Source: Roseovarius nitratireducens
GTDB taxonomy: Bacteria; Pseudomonadota; Alphaproteobacteria; Rhodobacterales; Rhodobacteraceae
Direction: 5' to 3'
NCBI RefSeq assembly: GCF_002925845.1
Contig: NZ_PDNI01000058.1
Location: 1 to 64,000 of the forward strand
DNA: 64,000 nt
The notes beneath the pieces were generated by a model. That model did not search any database and had not been told where the DNA came from. It worked only from the letters and a program-made list of their open reading frames with translations. Both the position numbers and the translations under genes were made by a program. Positions 27,129 through 36,291 of this stretch are shown piece after piece. Position 1 is the stretch's first letter. The number at the start of each line of letters is the position of its first letter.

Positions 27129-29066
27129 ATGTTTGAACGTATCCTGATCGCCAACCGGGGCGAGATCGCGTGCCGGGTGATGCGCACGGCACAGGCGATG
27201 GGCGTCGATGTGGTGGCGGTCTATTCCGATGCCGACCGCGGCGCCGCGCATGTGGCGATGGCGGACCGGGCGGTGCATATCGGCGGGTCGGCGCCTGCCG
27301 ACAGCTACCTCAAGGGCGACACGATCGTCGCCGCGGCGCTGGAGACGGGGGCGCAGGCCATCCATCCCGGCTATGGCTTCCTGAGCGAGAACCCCGATTT
27401 CGTCGAGACGGTGGAGGCGGCGGGGCTGACCTTCATCGGTCCGTCGGCGCAGGCAATCCGGGCGATGGGGCTCAAGGATGCCGCCAAGACCCTGATGGAG
27501 GAGGCGGGCGTGCCGGTGGTGCCGGGCTATCACGGCAGCAATCAGGACGCCGAGCACCTCGCGGGGGCGGCCGAGGCCATCGGCTACCCGGTGCTGATCA
27601 AGGCCGTCGCGGGCGGCGGCGGCAAGGGGATGCGGCTGGTGGAGCGCGCCGGGGATTTCACCGATGCGCTGGACAGCGCGCGGGGAGAGGCACGCACCGC
27701 CTTTGGCAACGCCGATGTGCTGATCGAGAAATTCGTGGAAAAGCCGCGACATATCGAGGTGCAGGTGTTCGGCGACGGCAGACGCGCGGTGCATCTCTTC
27801 GAGCGCGATTGCTCGCTTCAGCGGCGCCATCAGAAGGTGATCGAGGAGGCCCCCGCGCCGGGCATGACACCCGAGATGCGCGCGGCCATGGGGCAGGCCG
27901 CCGTGCGCGCCGCCGAGGCCATCGGCTACACGGGGGCAGGCACGGTGGAGTTCATCGTCGATGGCAGCGAGGGTCTGCGCCCCGACAGGTTCTGGTTCAT
28001 GGAGATGAACACGCGGTTGCAGGTCGAGCATCCGGTGACCGAGGCGATCACCGGCGTGGACCTCGTTGAATGGCAGTTGCGCGTGGCGGCGGGTGAGGGG
28101 TTGCCGCTCCGCCAGGAGGATCTGGCGATCACCGGCCATGCCTTCGAGGCGCGGCTCTATGCCGAGGATGTGCCAAAGGGGTTCCTGCCCGCGACGGGGC
28201 GGCTGACGCACCTCGCGTTTCCCGACGGGGCCCGCGCCGATAGCGGCGTGCGGGCGGGCGATGAGATCAGCCCGTTCTACGACCCGATGATCGCCAAGCT
28301 GGTCACCCACGGCCCGAGCCGCGCGGTCGCGCTGCGTCGGATGGCGCGCGCGCTGGAGCGCACCGAGGTGGCAGGCACGGTGACCAACCTTGCCTTTCTC
28401 GGCGCGCTCGCGCGGCATGCGGGGTTCGCGGCGGGCGATGTAGATACCGGGCTGATCGCACGGGATATCGACGCGCTGGTCGTGCCGCCCGCACCGGGCC
28501 CGCGCGAGATCGCGCTGGCGGCGGTGGCGGGGCTGGGCCTCATGCACGAGGCGCCACCGGAGGCCGGGTTCGCCCTGTGGCAGCCGCTGGAACGCACGGT
28601 AACGCTGCTCCACGCGGGCGAGGAGATCGTGCTGCGCCTCGCGACGCTGTCGGCGGAGGCCCATGACGTGACGGTTGACGGAGTCTGCGTTGCGGTGCGG
28701 CGCGTGGAGGGGCAATGGCGGCTTGACGGTTCGTTCGCGCCGCAGGTGGCCGTGGACGGCGCGCGAATCACCGTCTTTGCGCAATACGGGCTGCGCTTCG
28801 AATTGGTCGATCCGCTGGCGCGCGAGGGCGCGGCGGGGGGTGATGCCGCGCTCGTCGAGGCGCCGATGCCGGGGCTGGTGAAGGCAGTGCTGGCGCGGGC
28901 CGGGCAGACCGTCAACAAAGGCGACCGGCTGGCGGTGCTGGAGGCGATGAAGATGGAGCACAGCCTACTGGCTGCGCGTGATGGCGTGGTGGGCGAGGTC
29001 CTGGTGGCCGCGGGCGACCAGGTGTCGGCGGGCGCGGCGCTGATCCGGCTGGAGGAAGAGGCATGA
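27129..29066 (+). CDS. mccA: Methylcrotonyl-CoA carboxylase, biotin carboxylase/BCCP (alpha) subunit
   Basis: A 645-residue ATP- and bicarbonate-dependent biotin carboxylase with its own carrier domain. The N-terminal FERILIANRGEIACRV opens the biotin carboxylase domain, the ATP-grasp glycine loop KAVAGGGGKGMR lies near 160, and EMNTRLQVEHPVTE near 290. A C-terminal biotinyl domain has the acceptor Lys608 in EAMKMEHS. Together with MccB it carboxylates 3-methylcrotonyl-CoA. The ATG at 27129 fits the family N terminus; an in-frame ATG seven codons upstream falls in a repeat remnant. The stop overlaps the GST start (ATGA). Confidence 0.94.
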   Translation: MFERILIANRGEIACRVMRTAQAMGVDVVAVYSDADRGAAHVAMADRAVHIGGSAPADSYLKGDTIVAAALETGAQAIHPGYGFLSENPDFVETVEAAGLTFIGPSAQAIRAMGLKDAAKTLMEEAGVPVVPGYHGSNQDAEHLAGAAEAIGYPVLIKAVAGGGGKGMRLVERAGDFTDALDSARGEARTAFGNADVLIEKFVEKPRHIEVQVFGDGRRAVHLFERDCSLQRRHQKVIEEAPAPGMTPEMRAAMGQAAVRAAEAIGYTGAGTVEFIVDGSEGLRPDRFWFMEMNTRLQVEHPVTEAITGVDLVEWQLRVAAGEGLPLRQEDLAITGHAFEARLYAEDVPKGFLPATGRLTHLAFPDGARADSGVRAGDEISPFYDPMIAKLVTHGPSRAVALRRMARALERTEVAGTVTNLAFLGALARHAGFAAGDVDTGLIARDIDALVVPPAPGPREIALAAVAGLGLMHEAPPEAGFALWQPLERTVTLLHAGEEIVLRLATLSAEAHDVTVDGVCVAVRRVEGQWRLDGSFAPQVAVDGARITVFAQYGLRFELVDPLAREGAAGGDAALVEAPMPGLVKAVLARAGQTVNKGDRLAVLEAMKMEHSLLAARDGVVGEVLVAAGDQVSAGAALIRLEEEA

Positions 29067-29722
29067 TCCGCCTGCACCATGTGCCGCTGGCGCGCTCGCT
29101 GCGGGTGATGTGGCTGCTCGAGGAGCTGGGGCTCGGCTACGAAGTGGCGTATTACTCGATCCGCGACGGCTCGCTGCGCGCGCCCGACTTCCTCGCGCTG
29201 TCGCCCGCCGGGCGGGTGCCGGTGCTGGAGCATCATGGTGCGGTCTGGGTCGAGAGCGGGGCCATTGTGCAGATGCTGTGCGAGACCTACAGCGAGGCAG
29301 GGCTGATGCCACCGCCGGGCCATGCCGAGCGCGCGCTGTTTCTGGAGGTGCTGAGCCTGTCCGAAACGGTGGGGTGCCTGTTGGAGAATCTCAACCTCAA
29401 CCAGGTGTTCCTGCGCCCGCCCGCGCGCCCCTCGGCCACGGTGGTGAAGCTGCTCAATGCCCGGCTGCGGGCGGCCCTGGCAGCGATGGAGGCGCGGATG
29501 GAGGGCGATCACCTCCTGCCCTCGGGTTTCTCGGCGGCGGATATCATGTTCGCCTACGGATTCGAGCTGGCGCGCTATTACGTCGATCTGGACGCATACC
29601 CGCGCCTGATGGCCTATTGGGATGGCTTGCGCGCGCGGCCCGCCTATCAGAGGGCTAAGGCGCGGGACGGCGAGCAGGACATCTATGCGCAGGAGTTCTA
29701 TCCCGTGCCGGAGGAGGGGTGA
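29063..29722 (+). CDS. Glutathione S-transferase family protein
   Basis: A 219-residue cytosolic GST-like protein with an N-terminal thioredoxin-fold domain (RLHHVPLARSLRVMWLLEEL at the start; PAGRVPVLEHHG and ESGAI near 52-70 form the glutathione site) and an all-helical C-terminal domain. Its codons overlap both neighbours (ATGA with mccA, TGATG with the HMG-CoA lyase gene), so it is truly part of the leucine operon. A GST is not a known step of this pathway. It may detoxify reactive enoyl-CoA or aldehyde intermediates, or maintain another enzyme; that is inference. Confidence 0.85.
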   Translation: MIRLHHVPLARSLRVMWLLEELGLGYEVAYYSIRDGSLRAPDFLALSPAGRVPVLEHHGAVWVESGAIVQMLCETYSEAGLMPPPGHAERALFLEVLSLSETVGCLLENLNLNQVFLRPPARPSATVVKLLNARLRAALAAMEARMEGDHLLPSGFSAADIMFAYGFELARYYVDLDAYPRLMAYWDGLRARPAYQRAKARDGEQDIYAQEFYPVPEEG

Positions 29723-30588
29723 TGGCCGAGAGTGTTGAAATCTTCGAAGTCGGTCCGCGCGACGGGCTGCAGAACGAGGCCGCCCGCATCGCCACGCGCG
29801 ACAAGATCGCGCTGGTGGATTGCCTGAGCGAGGCGGGCTTTGCCCGGATCGAGGTGGCGAGTTTTGTCAGCCCCAAATGGGTGCCGCAGATGGCTGATTC
29901 CGGCGAGGTGCTGCGCGGCATCCGGCGGGCACCGGGGGTGCGCTATGCCGCGCTCACACCCAATATGCGGGGGCTCTCGGATGCGCTCGAGGCGGGGGCC
30001 GACGAGGTGGCGATCTTCGGCTCGGCATCCGAGGGGTTCTCGAAGGCCAATATCAACGCCACCATCGAGGAAAGCCTCGCACGCTTTGCCCCCGTCACCG
30101 AGGCGGCGGGGGCCGAGGGGCTGCGCGTGCGCGGTTATGTCTCCTGCGTGGTGGAATGCCCCTATGACGGGCCGGTTGACCCCGCGCAGGTGGCGCAGGT
30201 AGCCGAGAGCCTGTGGCAGATGGGCTGCTACGAGATCAGCCTCGGCGACACGATCGGGCGAGGCACGCCCGAGGCGGTGGACGCGATGCTCGCGGCGGTG
30301 ACGGACGTGGTGCCGGTGGACCGGCTCGCCGGGCATTTCCACGACACCTCGGGCCGCGCGCTCGACAATATCGAGGCGGCGCTGGCGCGCGGGGTGCGGG
30401 TGTTCGACGCCGCCGTCGGTGGCCTGGGCGGCTGTCCCTATGCGCCCGGTGCGGCGGGCAACGTGGCCACAGAGGCGGTGCAGGAGCGGCTGGCGGCCCT
30501 GGGTTACGAGACCGGGCTCGACCGCGAGGTGCTGGTGCGCGCCGCCGCGATGGCGCGGGCGCTGCGAGGCGAGGGGCAAAAATCTTGA
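29722..30588 (+). CDS. mvaB: Hydroxymethylglutaryl-CoA lyase
   Basis: A 288-residue TIM-barrel lyase that splits HMG-CoA into acetyl-CoA and acetoacetate, the last step of leucine breakdown. The metal and substrate motifs are EVGPRDGLQNE at residue 8, HFHDTSGRAL near 197, and the signature catalytic Cys in GGLGGCPYAPGAAGN near 234. The start shares a base with the GST stop and has GGAGGGG upstream. Oddly, the final codons and the TGA stop lie inside the first of two AT-rich hairpins, so the C-terminal residues appear to have been shaped by a repeat insertion. Confidence 0.94.
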   Translation: MAESVEIFEVGPRDGLQNEAARIATRDKIALVDCLSEAGFARIEVASFVSPKWVPQMADSGEVLRGIRRAPGVRYAALTPNMRGLSDALEAGADEVAIFGSASEGFSKANINATIEESLARFAPVTEAAGAEGLRVRGYVSCVVECPYDGPVDPAQVAQVAESLWQMGCYEISLGDTIGRGTPEAVDAMLAAVTDVVPVDRLAGHFHDTSGRALDNIEAALARGVRVFDAAVGGLGGCPYAPGAAGNVATEAVQERLAALGYETGLDREVLVRAAAMARALRGEGQKS

Positions 30589-30622
30589 AAAGATTTTTCC
30601 CAAATTTCTTTGAAGAAATTTG
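30578..30622. repeat. Tandem AT-rich hairpin repeat
   Basis: Two adjacent perfect inverted repeats. AAAAATCTT-GAA-AAGATTTTT (30578-30598) and CAAATTTCTT-TG-AAGAAATTTG (30601-30622) sit in otherwise about 68% GC DNA. The first contains the HMG-CoA lyase stop codon; the second ends 18 bases before the enoyl-CoA hydratase start. I recall this pair from other Rhodobacteraceae genomes as a dispersed repeat. In RNA it would form two stable hairpins between operon genes and could stop, protect or process the transcript. Confidence 0.75.
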
Positions 30623-30640
30623 GCGCAAGAAGGAGAGGGC

Positions 30641-31426
30641 ATGACCGAGACCATCACCATCGAGGCCGACCCGCGCGGCGTGGCCACGCTCTGGCTCGAC
30701 CGGGCCGAGAAGCACAACGCCATGTCGGCGCAGATGATCGCCGAGTTGCACAGGGCGGCGCGGGACCTCGGCGCCGATGACGGCGTGCGGGCCGTGGTGC
30801 TGGCAGCAAGGGGCCGGACGTTCTGCGCCGGTGGCGATTTGGGCTGGATGCGGGCGCAGTTCGACGCCGAGCCGGAGCCCCGGTCGAAAGAGGCCGCGAA
30901 GCTGGCGCACATGCTTCAGGCGCTCAATACCCTGCCCAAGCCCCTGATCGGGCGGGTGCATGGCAATGCCTTTGGCGGTGGTATCGGGCTGATGAGCGTG
31001 TGCGACGTGGTGATCGGGGTAGAGGGCGCGCAGTTCGCGCTTACCGAGACGCGGCTGGGGCTTATCCCGGCCACCATTGGGCCATATGTGGCCGCGCGCA
31101 TGGGCGAGGCAAAGGCCCGGCGCGTTTTCATGTCGGGCCGCCGGTTCGACGCGGACGAGGCGGTGGCGCTCGGCCTTCTGGCGCGGGCGGTGCCGGAAGC
31201 CGGACTCGACGCCGCCGTGGAGCAAGAGGTCTTGCCCTACCTCTCCTGCGCGCCGGGGGCTGTGGCGCGGGCCAAGGCGCTGCTGCGCGGCTTCGGGCCG
31301 CGCATCGACGACGCGGTGATCGAGCACACCATCGCGGCACTGGCGGAGACGTGGGCCGGGACCGAGGCCCCCGAGGGCATCGCCGCCTTTTTCGAGCGCC
31401 GCACACCGGGCTGGCAGCACGAGTGA
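30641..31426 (+). CDS. liuC: Enoyl-CoA hydratase/isomerase, probable methylglutaconyl-CoA hydratase
   Basis: A 261-residue crotonase-fold protein. The oxyanion-hole segments are FCAGGDLGWM near 64 and GNAFGGGIGLMSVCDVV near 109. Glu in the TETRLGLIPA stretch near 135 is a candidate acid/base. As the only crotonase in a cluster containing ivd, mccAB and HMG-CoA lyase, it most likely hydrates 3-methylglutaconyl-CoA to HMG-CoA. AAGGAGAGG lies directly before the ATG; the seven upstream in-frame codons overlap the hairpin repeat and are not used. It is the last gene of the cluster. Confidence 0.88.
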   Translation: MTETITIEADPRGVATLWLDRAEKHNAMSAQMIAELHRAARDLGADDGVRAVVLAARGRTFCAGGDLGWMRAQFDAEPEPRSKEAAKLAHMLQALNTLPKPLIGRVHGNAFGGGIGLMSVCDVVIGVEGAQFALTETRLGLIPATIGPYVAARMGEAKARRVFMSGRRFDADEAVALGLLARAVPEAGLDAAVEQEVLPYLSCAPGAVARAKALLRGFGPRIDDAVIEHTIAALAETWAGTEAPEGIAAFFERRTPGWQHE

Positions 31427-31434
31427 GTCGCGGC

Positions 31435-31475
31435 CCTTGCCGCGGCGCGGCAAGGCGCGGTCCGGTTTTCGGACC
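31435..31475 (+). terminator. Two hairpins after the leucine cluster, possible terminator
   Basis: CCTTGCCGC-GGC-GCGGCAAGG (31435-31455) is a perfect 9-bp stem nine bases after the hydratase stop. It is followed by GGTCCG-GTTTT-CGGACC (31459-31475) and AATTG. Neither has a proper U-tract, so this may be a processing or rho-linked structure rather than a classical terminator. Confidence 0.35.
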
Positions 31476-31557
31476 AATTGTGGCACAAAGCCGCATACCA
31501 TCGCATACAAACCTCAAGATTCCACCTCCCCGGGCTTGCAAACCGGTGTGGCTTCGG

Positions 31558-31586
31558 TTGACCGGGCAGAGGGGCAGGTTTAAACC
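31558..31586 (+). promoter_or_regulatory. Candidate promoter of the nuo operon
   Basis: TTGACC (31558-31563), a 17-base spacer and TAAACC (31581-31586) lie about 58 bases before the nuoA start in the only sizeable gap upstream of the operon. The -10 is weak against consensus. No clear regulator site was seen in the 217-base gap. Confidence 0.4.
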
Positions 31587-31643
31587 CGGTCCATATGCAG
31601 CCAACTTGATGCGCGCTGGACCGCGCATGAAAGGAGCCATCCC

Positions 31644-32009
31644 GTGGAAGAGATGCTGAGGGAATATCTCCCGATCCTGGTCCTTCTCGCGGTCGCCATC
31701 GGCCTGGGGCTCGTCCTGATCCTCGCCGCCGTGGTGCTCGCCGTGCGCCATCCCGATCCCGAGAAGGTGAGCGCCTATGAATGCGGCTTCAACGCCTTCG
31801 ACGATGCGCGGATGAAGTTCGACGTGCGGTTCTATCTCGTGTCGATCCTGTTCATCATATTTGACCTCGAGATTGCCATGCTATTTCCCTGGGCAGTCGC
31901 GTTTCAGGATCTCAGCATGGCCGCCTTCTGGTCGATGATGGTGTTCCTGGCGGTCCTGACCGCAGGCTTTGCCTACGAATGGCGCAAAGGAGCGATGGAA
32001 TGGCAGTAA
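31644..32009 (+). CDS. nuoA: NADH-quinone oxidoreductase subunit A
   Basis: A 121-residue membrane subunit of complex I with three TM helices (about 6-33, 66-86, 92-112). The conserved loop [32 protein letters not shown] (residues about 45-75) contains the Cys that changes exposure during the active/deactive transition. It starts at GTG with AAGGAG upstream (31630s); an ATG three codons later is the alternative. It is the first gene of the nuo operon, and the nuoB start lies inside its last codons. Confidence 0.96.
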   Translation: MEEMLREYLPILVLLAVAIGLGLVLILAAVVLAVRHPDPEKVSAYECGFNAFDDARMKFDVRFYLVSILFIIFDLEIAMLFPWAVAFQDLSMAAFWSMMVFLAVLTAGFAYEWRKGAMEWQ

Positions 32010-32620
32010 AAGATCGTGACGACGCGCTCGTGACAGAGACCCGGGGGCTGGGCGAACAGAGCCCGCGGGTCAAATCCGGGCCGTCGAGCCTCGCACCGGC
32101 CGAAGCGTACCAGCCCGGCAAGGACGTCGATCCCGCCTCGCAGGCGCTCAATGCCGAGCTGCAGGACAAGGGATTCCTCGTCACCTCGACCGAGGACATC
32201 ATCAACTGGGCGCGCACCGGCAGCCTGCACTGGATGACCTTTGGTCTGGCCTGCTGCGCGGTGGAGATGATGCACTCTTCCATGCCGCGCTATGACCTCG
32301 AGCGCTACGGCACCGCGCCGCGCGCCAGCCCGCGGCAGTCGGACCTGATGATCGTCGCGGGCACGCTGACCAACAAGATGGCGCCCGCGCTGCGCAAGGT
32401 CTATGACCAGATGCCAGAGCCGCGCTATGTCATCTCGATGGGATCGTGCGCCAATGGCGGCGGCTACTACCACTACAGCTACAGCGTCGTGCGCGGCTGC
32501 GACCGGATCGTGCCGGTGGATATCTACGTGCCGGGCTGCCCGCCCACGGCAGAGGCGCTGGTCTACGGAATCATGCAGTTGCAGCGCAAAATCCGCCGGA
32601 CGGGGACGATCGTGAGATGA
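32000..32620 (+). CDS. nuoB: NADH-quinone oxidoreductase subunit B (cluster N2)
   Basis: A 206-residue peripheral subunit that carries the terminal 4Fe-4S cluster N2 next to the quinone site. The tandem Cys pair is in [11 protein letters not shown] near 80; the other ligands lie in [10 protein letters not shown] near 145 and [12 protein letters not shown] near 177. It has a longer charged N-terminal leader (about 55 residues) than E. coli NuoB. AAAGGAG seven bases before the ATG supports this start, which overlaps the nuoA end by ten bases. The stop overlaps nuoC (ATGA). Confidence 0.97.
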   Translation: MAVKDRDDALVTETRGLGEQSPRVKSGPSSLAPAEAYQPGKDVDPASQALNAELQDKGFLVTSTEDIINWARTGSLHWMTFGLACCAVEMMHSSMPRYDLERYGTAPRASPRQSDLMIVAGTLTNKMAPALRKVYDQMPEPRYVISMGSCANGGGYYHYSYSVVRGCDRIVPVDIYVPGCPPTAEALVYGIMQLQRKIRRTGTIVR

Positions 32621-33222
32621 GCAAGCAACTCAAGGAACTGGGCGAGTATATCGAGGCCAAGCGCGCCGATTGCGTGCTGGGCTGGCAGATCGCGCATGGC
32701 GAGATCACCGTCGATGTGGCCCCCTCGAACATCGCCGGGCTGGCGGAGTTTCTAAAGACCGATCAGAACTGCGCCTTTTCCACGCTGGTGGACATCACCG
32801 CCGTGGACTGGCCCGAGCGGCCCAAGCGGTTCGACGTGGTCTATCACATGCTCAGCATGTATCAGAACCATCGCATCCGCCTGCGCGTGGCGGTCCGCGA
32901 GGAGGACATGGTCCGTTCGCTCTGCGGGGTCTATCCGGCGGCCAACTGGTTCGAGCGCGAGGTGTTCGACATGTTCGGCATCATCTTTACCGGGCATCCC
33001 GACCTGCGCCGCATCCTCACCGATTACGGCTTTCGCGGCTATCCGCTGCGCAAGGATTTCCCGACCACGGGCTATACCGAGGTGCGCTATGACGAGGTGC
33101 AGAAGCGCGTCGTCTACGAGCCGGTGAAACTGGTGCAGGAATACCGGCAATTCGATTTCATGTCTCCCTGGGAGGGGGCCGACTATATCCTTCCGGGCGA
33201 TGAGAAGGAGGACACCAAATGA
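32617..33222 (+). CDS. nuoC: NADH-quinone oxidoreductase subunit C (30 kDa)
   Basis: A 201-residue peripheral-arm subunit of complex I. Family landmarks are [13 protein letters not shown] near residue 55, [10 protein letters not shown] near 88, the [25 protein letters not shown] block near 110-130, and YPLRKDFP near 143. It is a separate gene rather than the NuoCD fusion of E. coli, as usual in alphaproteobacteria. ATGA overlap with nuoB upstream and with a small membrane-protein gene downstream ties it into the operon. Confidence 0.97.
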   Translation: MSKQLKELGEYIEAKRADCVLGWQIAHGEITVDVAPSNIAGLAEFLKTDQNCAFSTLVDITAVDWPERPKRFDVVYHMLSMYQNHRIRLRVAVREEDMVRSLCGVYPAANWFEREVFDMFGIIFTGHPDLRRILTDYGFRGYPLRKDFPTTGYTEVRYDEVQKRVVYEPVKLVQEYRQFDFMSPWEGADYILPGDEKEDTK

Positions 33223-33440
33223 TGGGCACGGGCTATGGAATGGGAGGCTACGGCATGGGTGGCGGCGGTCTGATCTTCATGCTGATCATTGCGTTGCTTA
33301 TGGTGGTGCCGTTCTGGCGGCTGCTGCCGAAATTCGGCATCCCCAACTGGGTGGCGCTGGCGGCGATCATCCCGCTGGGGGCGCTGGTCTTGCTGTGGGT
33401 GATGGCGTTCCGCGACAAGTTTGACGGGGGGCGCAAGTAA
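33219..33440 (+). CDS. Small two-TM protein in the nuo operon
   Basis: A 73-residue protein. A Gly/Met-rich N terminus (about residues 2-17) is followed by two hydrophobic segments (about 18-34 and 44-63) separated by a short basic loop, with a charged end. It is linked by stop-start overlaps to nuoC (ATGA) and nuoD (TAATG), so cotranslation is almost certain. I recognise no named domain. Extra small ORFs at such positions are known in the nuo loci of Rhodobacter and Paracoccus. A role at complex I or its assembly is inferred from position only. Confidence 0.7.
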   Translation: MMGTGYGMGGYGMGGGGLIFMLIIALLMVVPFWRLLPKFGIPNWVALAAIIPLGALVLLWVMAFRDKFDGGRK

Positions 33441-34660
33441 TGGACGGCTCCAATGGCTTCGTCGACGCCCTCACGGGCGAGCAGAAGATCCGCAACTTCA
33501 ACATCAACTTCGGCCCGCAACACCCTGCGGCGCATGGTGTTCTGCGGCTGGTGCTGGAGCTTGACGGCGAATTGGTCGAACGCTGTGACCCGCATATCGG
33601 CCTGCTGCATCGCGGTACCGAAAAGCTGATGGAGAGCCGCACCTACCTCCAGAACCTGCCCTATTTCGACCGGCTCGACTATGTCGCGCCGATGAACCAG
33701 GAACACGCCTGGTGCCTCGCCATAGAGCGTCTCACCGGAACGGAGGTGCCGCGCCGGGCGAGCCTCATTCGCGTACTCTATTCCGAGATCGGGCGCATCC
33801 TCAACCACCTCCTGAACGTCACAACGCAGGCGATGGACGTCGGCGCGCTCACCCCGCCGCTCTGGGGCTTCGAAGAGCGCGAAAAGCTGATGATCTTCTA
33901 CGAGCGGGCCTGTGGCGCGCGGCTGCACGCGGCCTATTTCCGCCCCGGCGGTGTCCACCAGGACCTGCCGCCGGAATTGCTCGACGATATCGAGACCTGG
34001 GCCAACGAGTTTCCCAAGGTGATCGACGATATCGACGGCCTGCTCACCGAGAACCGCGTCTTCAAGCAGCGCAACGTCGATATCGGCATTGTCAGCCAGC
34101 AGGAGGCGCTCGACTGGGGCTTTTCCGGCGTGATGGTGCGCGGCAGCGGCATGGCGTGGGATCTGCGCCGCGCGCAGCCCTACGAATGCTATGACGAGTT
34201 CGACTTCCTCGTGCCGGTGGGCAAGAACGGCGATTGCTTCGACCGCTACCTCGTGCGGATGGAAGAGATGCGCCAGAGCCTTCGGATCATACACCAGTCC
34301 ATCGAGAAGCTTCGCGCCCCCGAAGGGCAGGGCGATATCCTCACCCGGGGCAAGGTGACCCCGCCCAAGCGCGGCGAGATGAAGCGCTCGATGGAGGCGC
34401 TGATCCATCACTTCAAGCTCTATACCGAAGGCTTCCACGTCCCCGAGGGCGAGGTTTATGCCGCGGTCGAGGCGCCCAAGGGCGAATTTGGCGTCTACCT
34501 CGTGGCCGACGGTACCAATCGGCCCTATCGGGCGAAGCTGCGCGCGCCGGGCTTTCTGCACCTCCAGGCGATGGACCATGTCGCCAAGGGGCACCAGCTG
34601 GCCGACGTGGCGGCGCTGATCGGCACGATGGACGTGGTGTTCGGGGAGATCGACAGGTGA
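33440..34660 (+). CDS. nuoD: NADH-quinone oxidoreductase subunit D (49 kDa)
   Basis: A 406-residue subunit forming most of the quinone-binding pocket together with NuoB. Key motifs are [14 protein letters not shown] near 22, where the His and the later Tyr line the quinone head site, [13 protein letters not shown] near 54, [23 protein letters not shown] near 250, and the C-terminal DVVFGEIDR. There is no NuoC fusion. The length agrees with mitochondrial-type homologues. The start overlaps the small ORF upstream (TAATG). Confidence 0.98.
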   Translation: MDGSNGFVDALTGEQKIRNFNINFGPQHPAAHGVLRLVLELDGELVERCDPHIGLLHRGTEKLMESRTYLQNLPYFDRLDYVAPMNQEHAWCLAIERLTGTEVPRRASLIRVLYSEIGRILNHLLNVTTQAMDVGALTPPLWGFEEREKLMIFYERACGARLHAAYFRPGGVHQDLPPELLDDIETWANEFPKVIDDIDGLLTENRVFKQRNVDIGIVSQQEALDWGFSGVMVRGSGMAWDLRRAQPYECYDEFDFLVPVGKNGDCFDRYLVRMEEMRQSLRIIHQSIEKLRAPEGQGDILTRGKVTPPKRGEMKRSMEALIHHFKLYTEGFHVPEGEVYAAVEAPKGEFGVYLVADGTNRPYRAKLRAPGFLHLQAMDHVAKGHQLADVAALIGTMDVVFGEIDR

Positions 34661-34806
34661 TCGAGCTGGGCCGTCTGAGCGCGGGGCTTGCCGGGGCCGG
34701 GGGCGTCTCGCTCGCGGTGCTTGGCCTTGCCGTCCTGCGCGATCCGGCATCGGGCCTGCGGCTGGCCGGTCATCGCGCCGCCATCGCCCGCGCCGGGGGG
34801 ATATGA
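34657..34806 (+). CDS. Very small ORF after nuoD
   Basis: A 49-codon ORF beginning GTGA over the nuoD stop and ending in ATGA over the next gene. It has a hydrophobic N-terminal two-thirds (one possible TM, about residues 6-28) and a basic tail. No domain is recognised. Coupling at both ends is the main support; the Gly/Ala/Leu composition could also arise by chance in GC-rich DNA. Confidence 0.45.
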   Translation: MIELGRLSAGLAGAGGVSLAVLGLAVLRDPASGLRLAGHRAAIARAGGI

Positions 34807-35087
34807 GAGTGCTGCGCCCCGCGATCCAGCTCTGCGCGCTGGGCGTGCTTGTGGCCTGTGCCGCGCCGCCGCCGGGCACCACGCAGGAGGATGCGGCGCG
34901 TTTCGACGCCGCGGCCGGGAGCCTTGGCTGCACCCTGCGCGACGAGGGCGATTACCTGGCCATGGAGATCCAGACCGGGCTGGCGCGCCAGCAGCTTCTG
35001 GACCTCGCGGCCCACCGACTGTCCACCGGGGGCGCCGAGCGGCTGCCCGACGGGGGCGTGAAACTGACCACAGGAGCCTGTGCCTGA
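34803..35087 (+). CDS. Small predicted lipoprotein in the nuo operon
   Basis: A 94-residue protein with a signal peptide and lipobox LVACA (Cys at 19). A short mature domain follows containing one more Cys in [22 protein letters not shown] and another near the C terminus (GACA). The mature part resembles a small alpha/beta unit, but I cannot name a family. It is coupled to the ORF before it by ATGA and ends two bases before the nuoE start. It would be on the periplasmic side of the membrane, where complex I has few known bacterial accessory proteins. Confidence 0.65.
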   Translation: MRVLRPAIQLCALGVLVACAAPPPGTTQEDAARFDAAAGSLGCTLRDEGDYLAMEIQTGLARQQLLDLAAHRLSTGGAERLPDGGVKLTTGACA

Positions 35088-35088
35088 G

Positions 35089-36255
35089 ATGCTACGCCGT
35101 CTTTACCATGAGCAGCCCGAGAGCTTTGCCTTCACCCCGGCCAACCAGGCCTGGGCCGAGGCGCAGATCACCAAGTATCCCTCAGGACGACAGGCGAGCG
35201 CGATCATCCCGCTGCTGTGGCGCGCACAAGAGCAGGAGGGCTGGCTGAGCCGCCCGGCGATCGAGCACATTGCCGCAATGCTGGACATGGCCTATATCCG
35301 TGCGCTCGAAGTGGCGACCTTCTACTTCATGTTCCACCTGCATCCCGTCGGTGCGGTCGCGCATTTCCAGATTTGCGGCACCACGCCCTGCATGCTGTGC
35401 GGCTCCGAAGACCTTATCGCCGTGTGCCGCGACAAGATCGCACCGGAGCCGTTCCAGCTCTCGGAGGATGGCAAATTCTCGTGGGAAGAGGTCGAATGCC
35501 TGGGCGCGTGTTCCAACGCGCCGATGGCGCAGGTCGGCAAGGATTACTACGAGGATCTCACGCCCGAGGGCTTTGCCGGGCTGATCGACGCCATGGCGGC
35601 GGGCGAGGTGCCGCTGCCAGGTCCGCAGAACGGGCGTTACGCGAGCGAGCCGGCATCCGGCCTGACCAGCCTCAAGGAATTCGAGAGCGGGCGCGCGCAA
35701 TTCAATGCCAGCGTCCAGCTTGCCGCCGATCAACGCGACACGATCAAGCGCATCGACGGCAGCGAGGTGCCGCTCACCGCGCCGTGGCACGACCTCGGGG
35801 CCAATCACGCGCCGGCGCCGTCGTCGGTGGCGCTCAACGAGGAGCCGGTGAAGATCACCGCGAAGGGGGCAACGCCCAAGGCCGCCGCGCCCAAGCCGGA
35901 GCCAAAGGCCGCCGCCCCCAAACCTGCAGAGCCCGCGCCAGCGAAAACCGAGACCGCGCCCGAGGCGGGCACACGCCCCGAGGCGCTCGATGGCCCGCGC
36001 GATGGCAAGGCCGACGATCTCAAGAAGATCAAGGGCGTGGGGCCCAAGCTGGAAACGCTGTGCAACGAGATGGGCTTCTACCATTTCGACCAGATCGCGA
36101 ACTGGACCGAGGCCGAGGTCGCCTGGGTCGATGACAATCTCAAGGGGTTCAAGGGGCGCGTGAGCCGCGACGCTTGGGTCGAGCAGGCCAAACTGCTGGC
36201 CGAGGGCAAGGAGACGGAGTTCTCCACCCGGGTCAAGAAGGGCGAGGTCTACTGA
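35089..36255 (+). CDS. nuoE: NADH-quinone oxidoreductase subunit E with C-terminal helix-hairpin-helix-like extension
   Basis: 388 residues, far longer than the typical 160-240. Residues about 1-165 form the thioredoxin-like 2Fe-2S (N1a) domain, with CGTTPC near 98 and ECLGAC near 139. A spacer follows, then an Ala/Pro/Lys-rich linker (about 245-290). Residues 296-388 are a module beginning RPEALD with [14 protein letters not shown], similar to the helix-hairpin-helix extension of some ribosomal L21 proteins. The module recurs 89% identically in the next gene. I start at the ATG at 35089, since homologues begin MLRRL; a GTG at 35080 lies only three bases from the AGGAG. Confidence 0.93.
   Translation: MLRRLYHEQPESFAFTPANQAWAEAQITKYPSGRQASAIIPLLWRAQEQEGWLSRPAIEHIAAMLDMAYIRALEVATFYFMFHLHPVGAVAHFQICGTTPCMLCGSEDLIAVCRDKIAPEPFQLSEDGKFSWEEVECLGACSNAPMAQVGKDYYEDLTPEGFAGLIDAMAAGEVPLPGPQNGRYASEPASGLTSLKEFESGRAQFNASVQLAADQRDTIKRIDGSEVPLTAPWHDLGANHAPAPSSVALNEEPVKITAKGATPKAAAPKPEPKAAAPKPAEPAPAKTETAPEAGTRPEALDGPRDGKADDLKKIKGVGPKLETLCNEMGFYHFDQIANWTEAEVAWVDDNLKGFKGRVSRDAWVEQAKLLAEGKETEFSTRVKKGEVY
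35974..36255 (+). repeat. Duplicated 282-base module, copy in nuoE
   Basis: The last 94 codons of nuoE (including the stop). They match the last 94 codons of the following gene at the same length without gaps, with 83 of 93 residues identical by my count and long stretches of identical DNA. Either a recent tandem duplication or ongoing gene conversion would explain this. Confidence 0.8.
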
Positions 36256-36291
36256 CCGCGTCTTAATTGATAACCAACGGGGGAAACGCAC

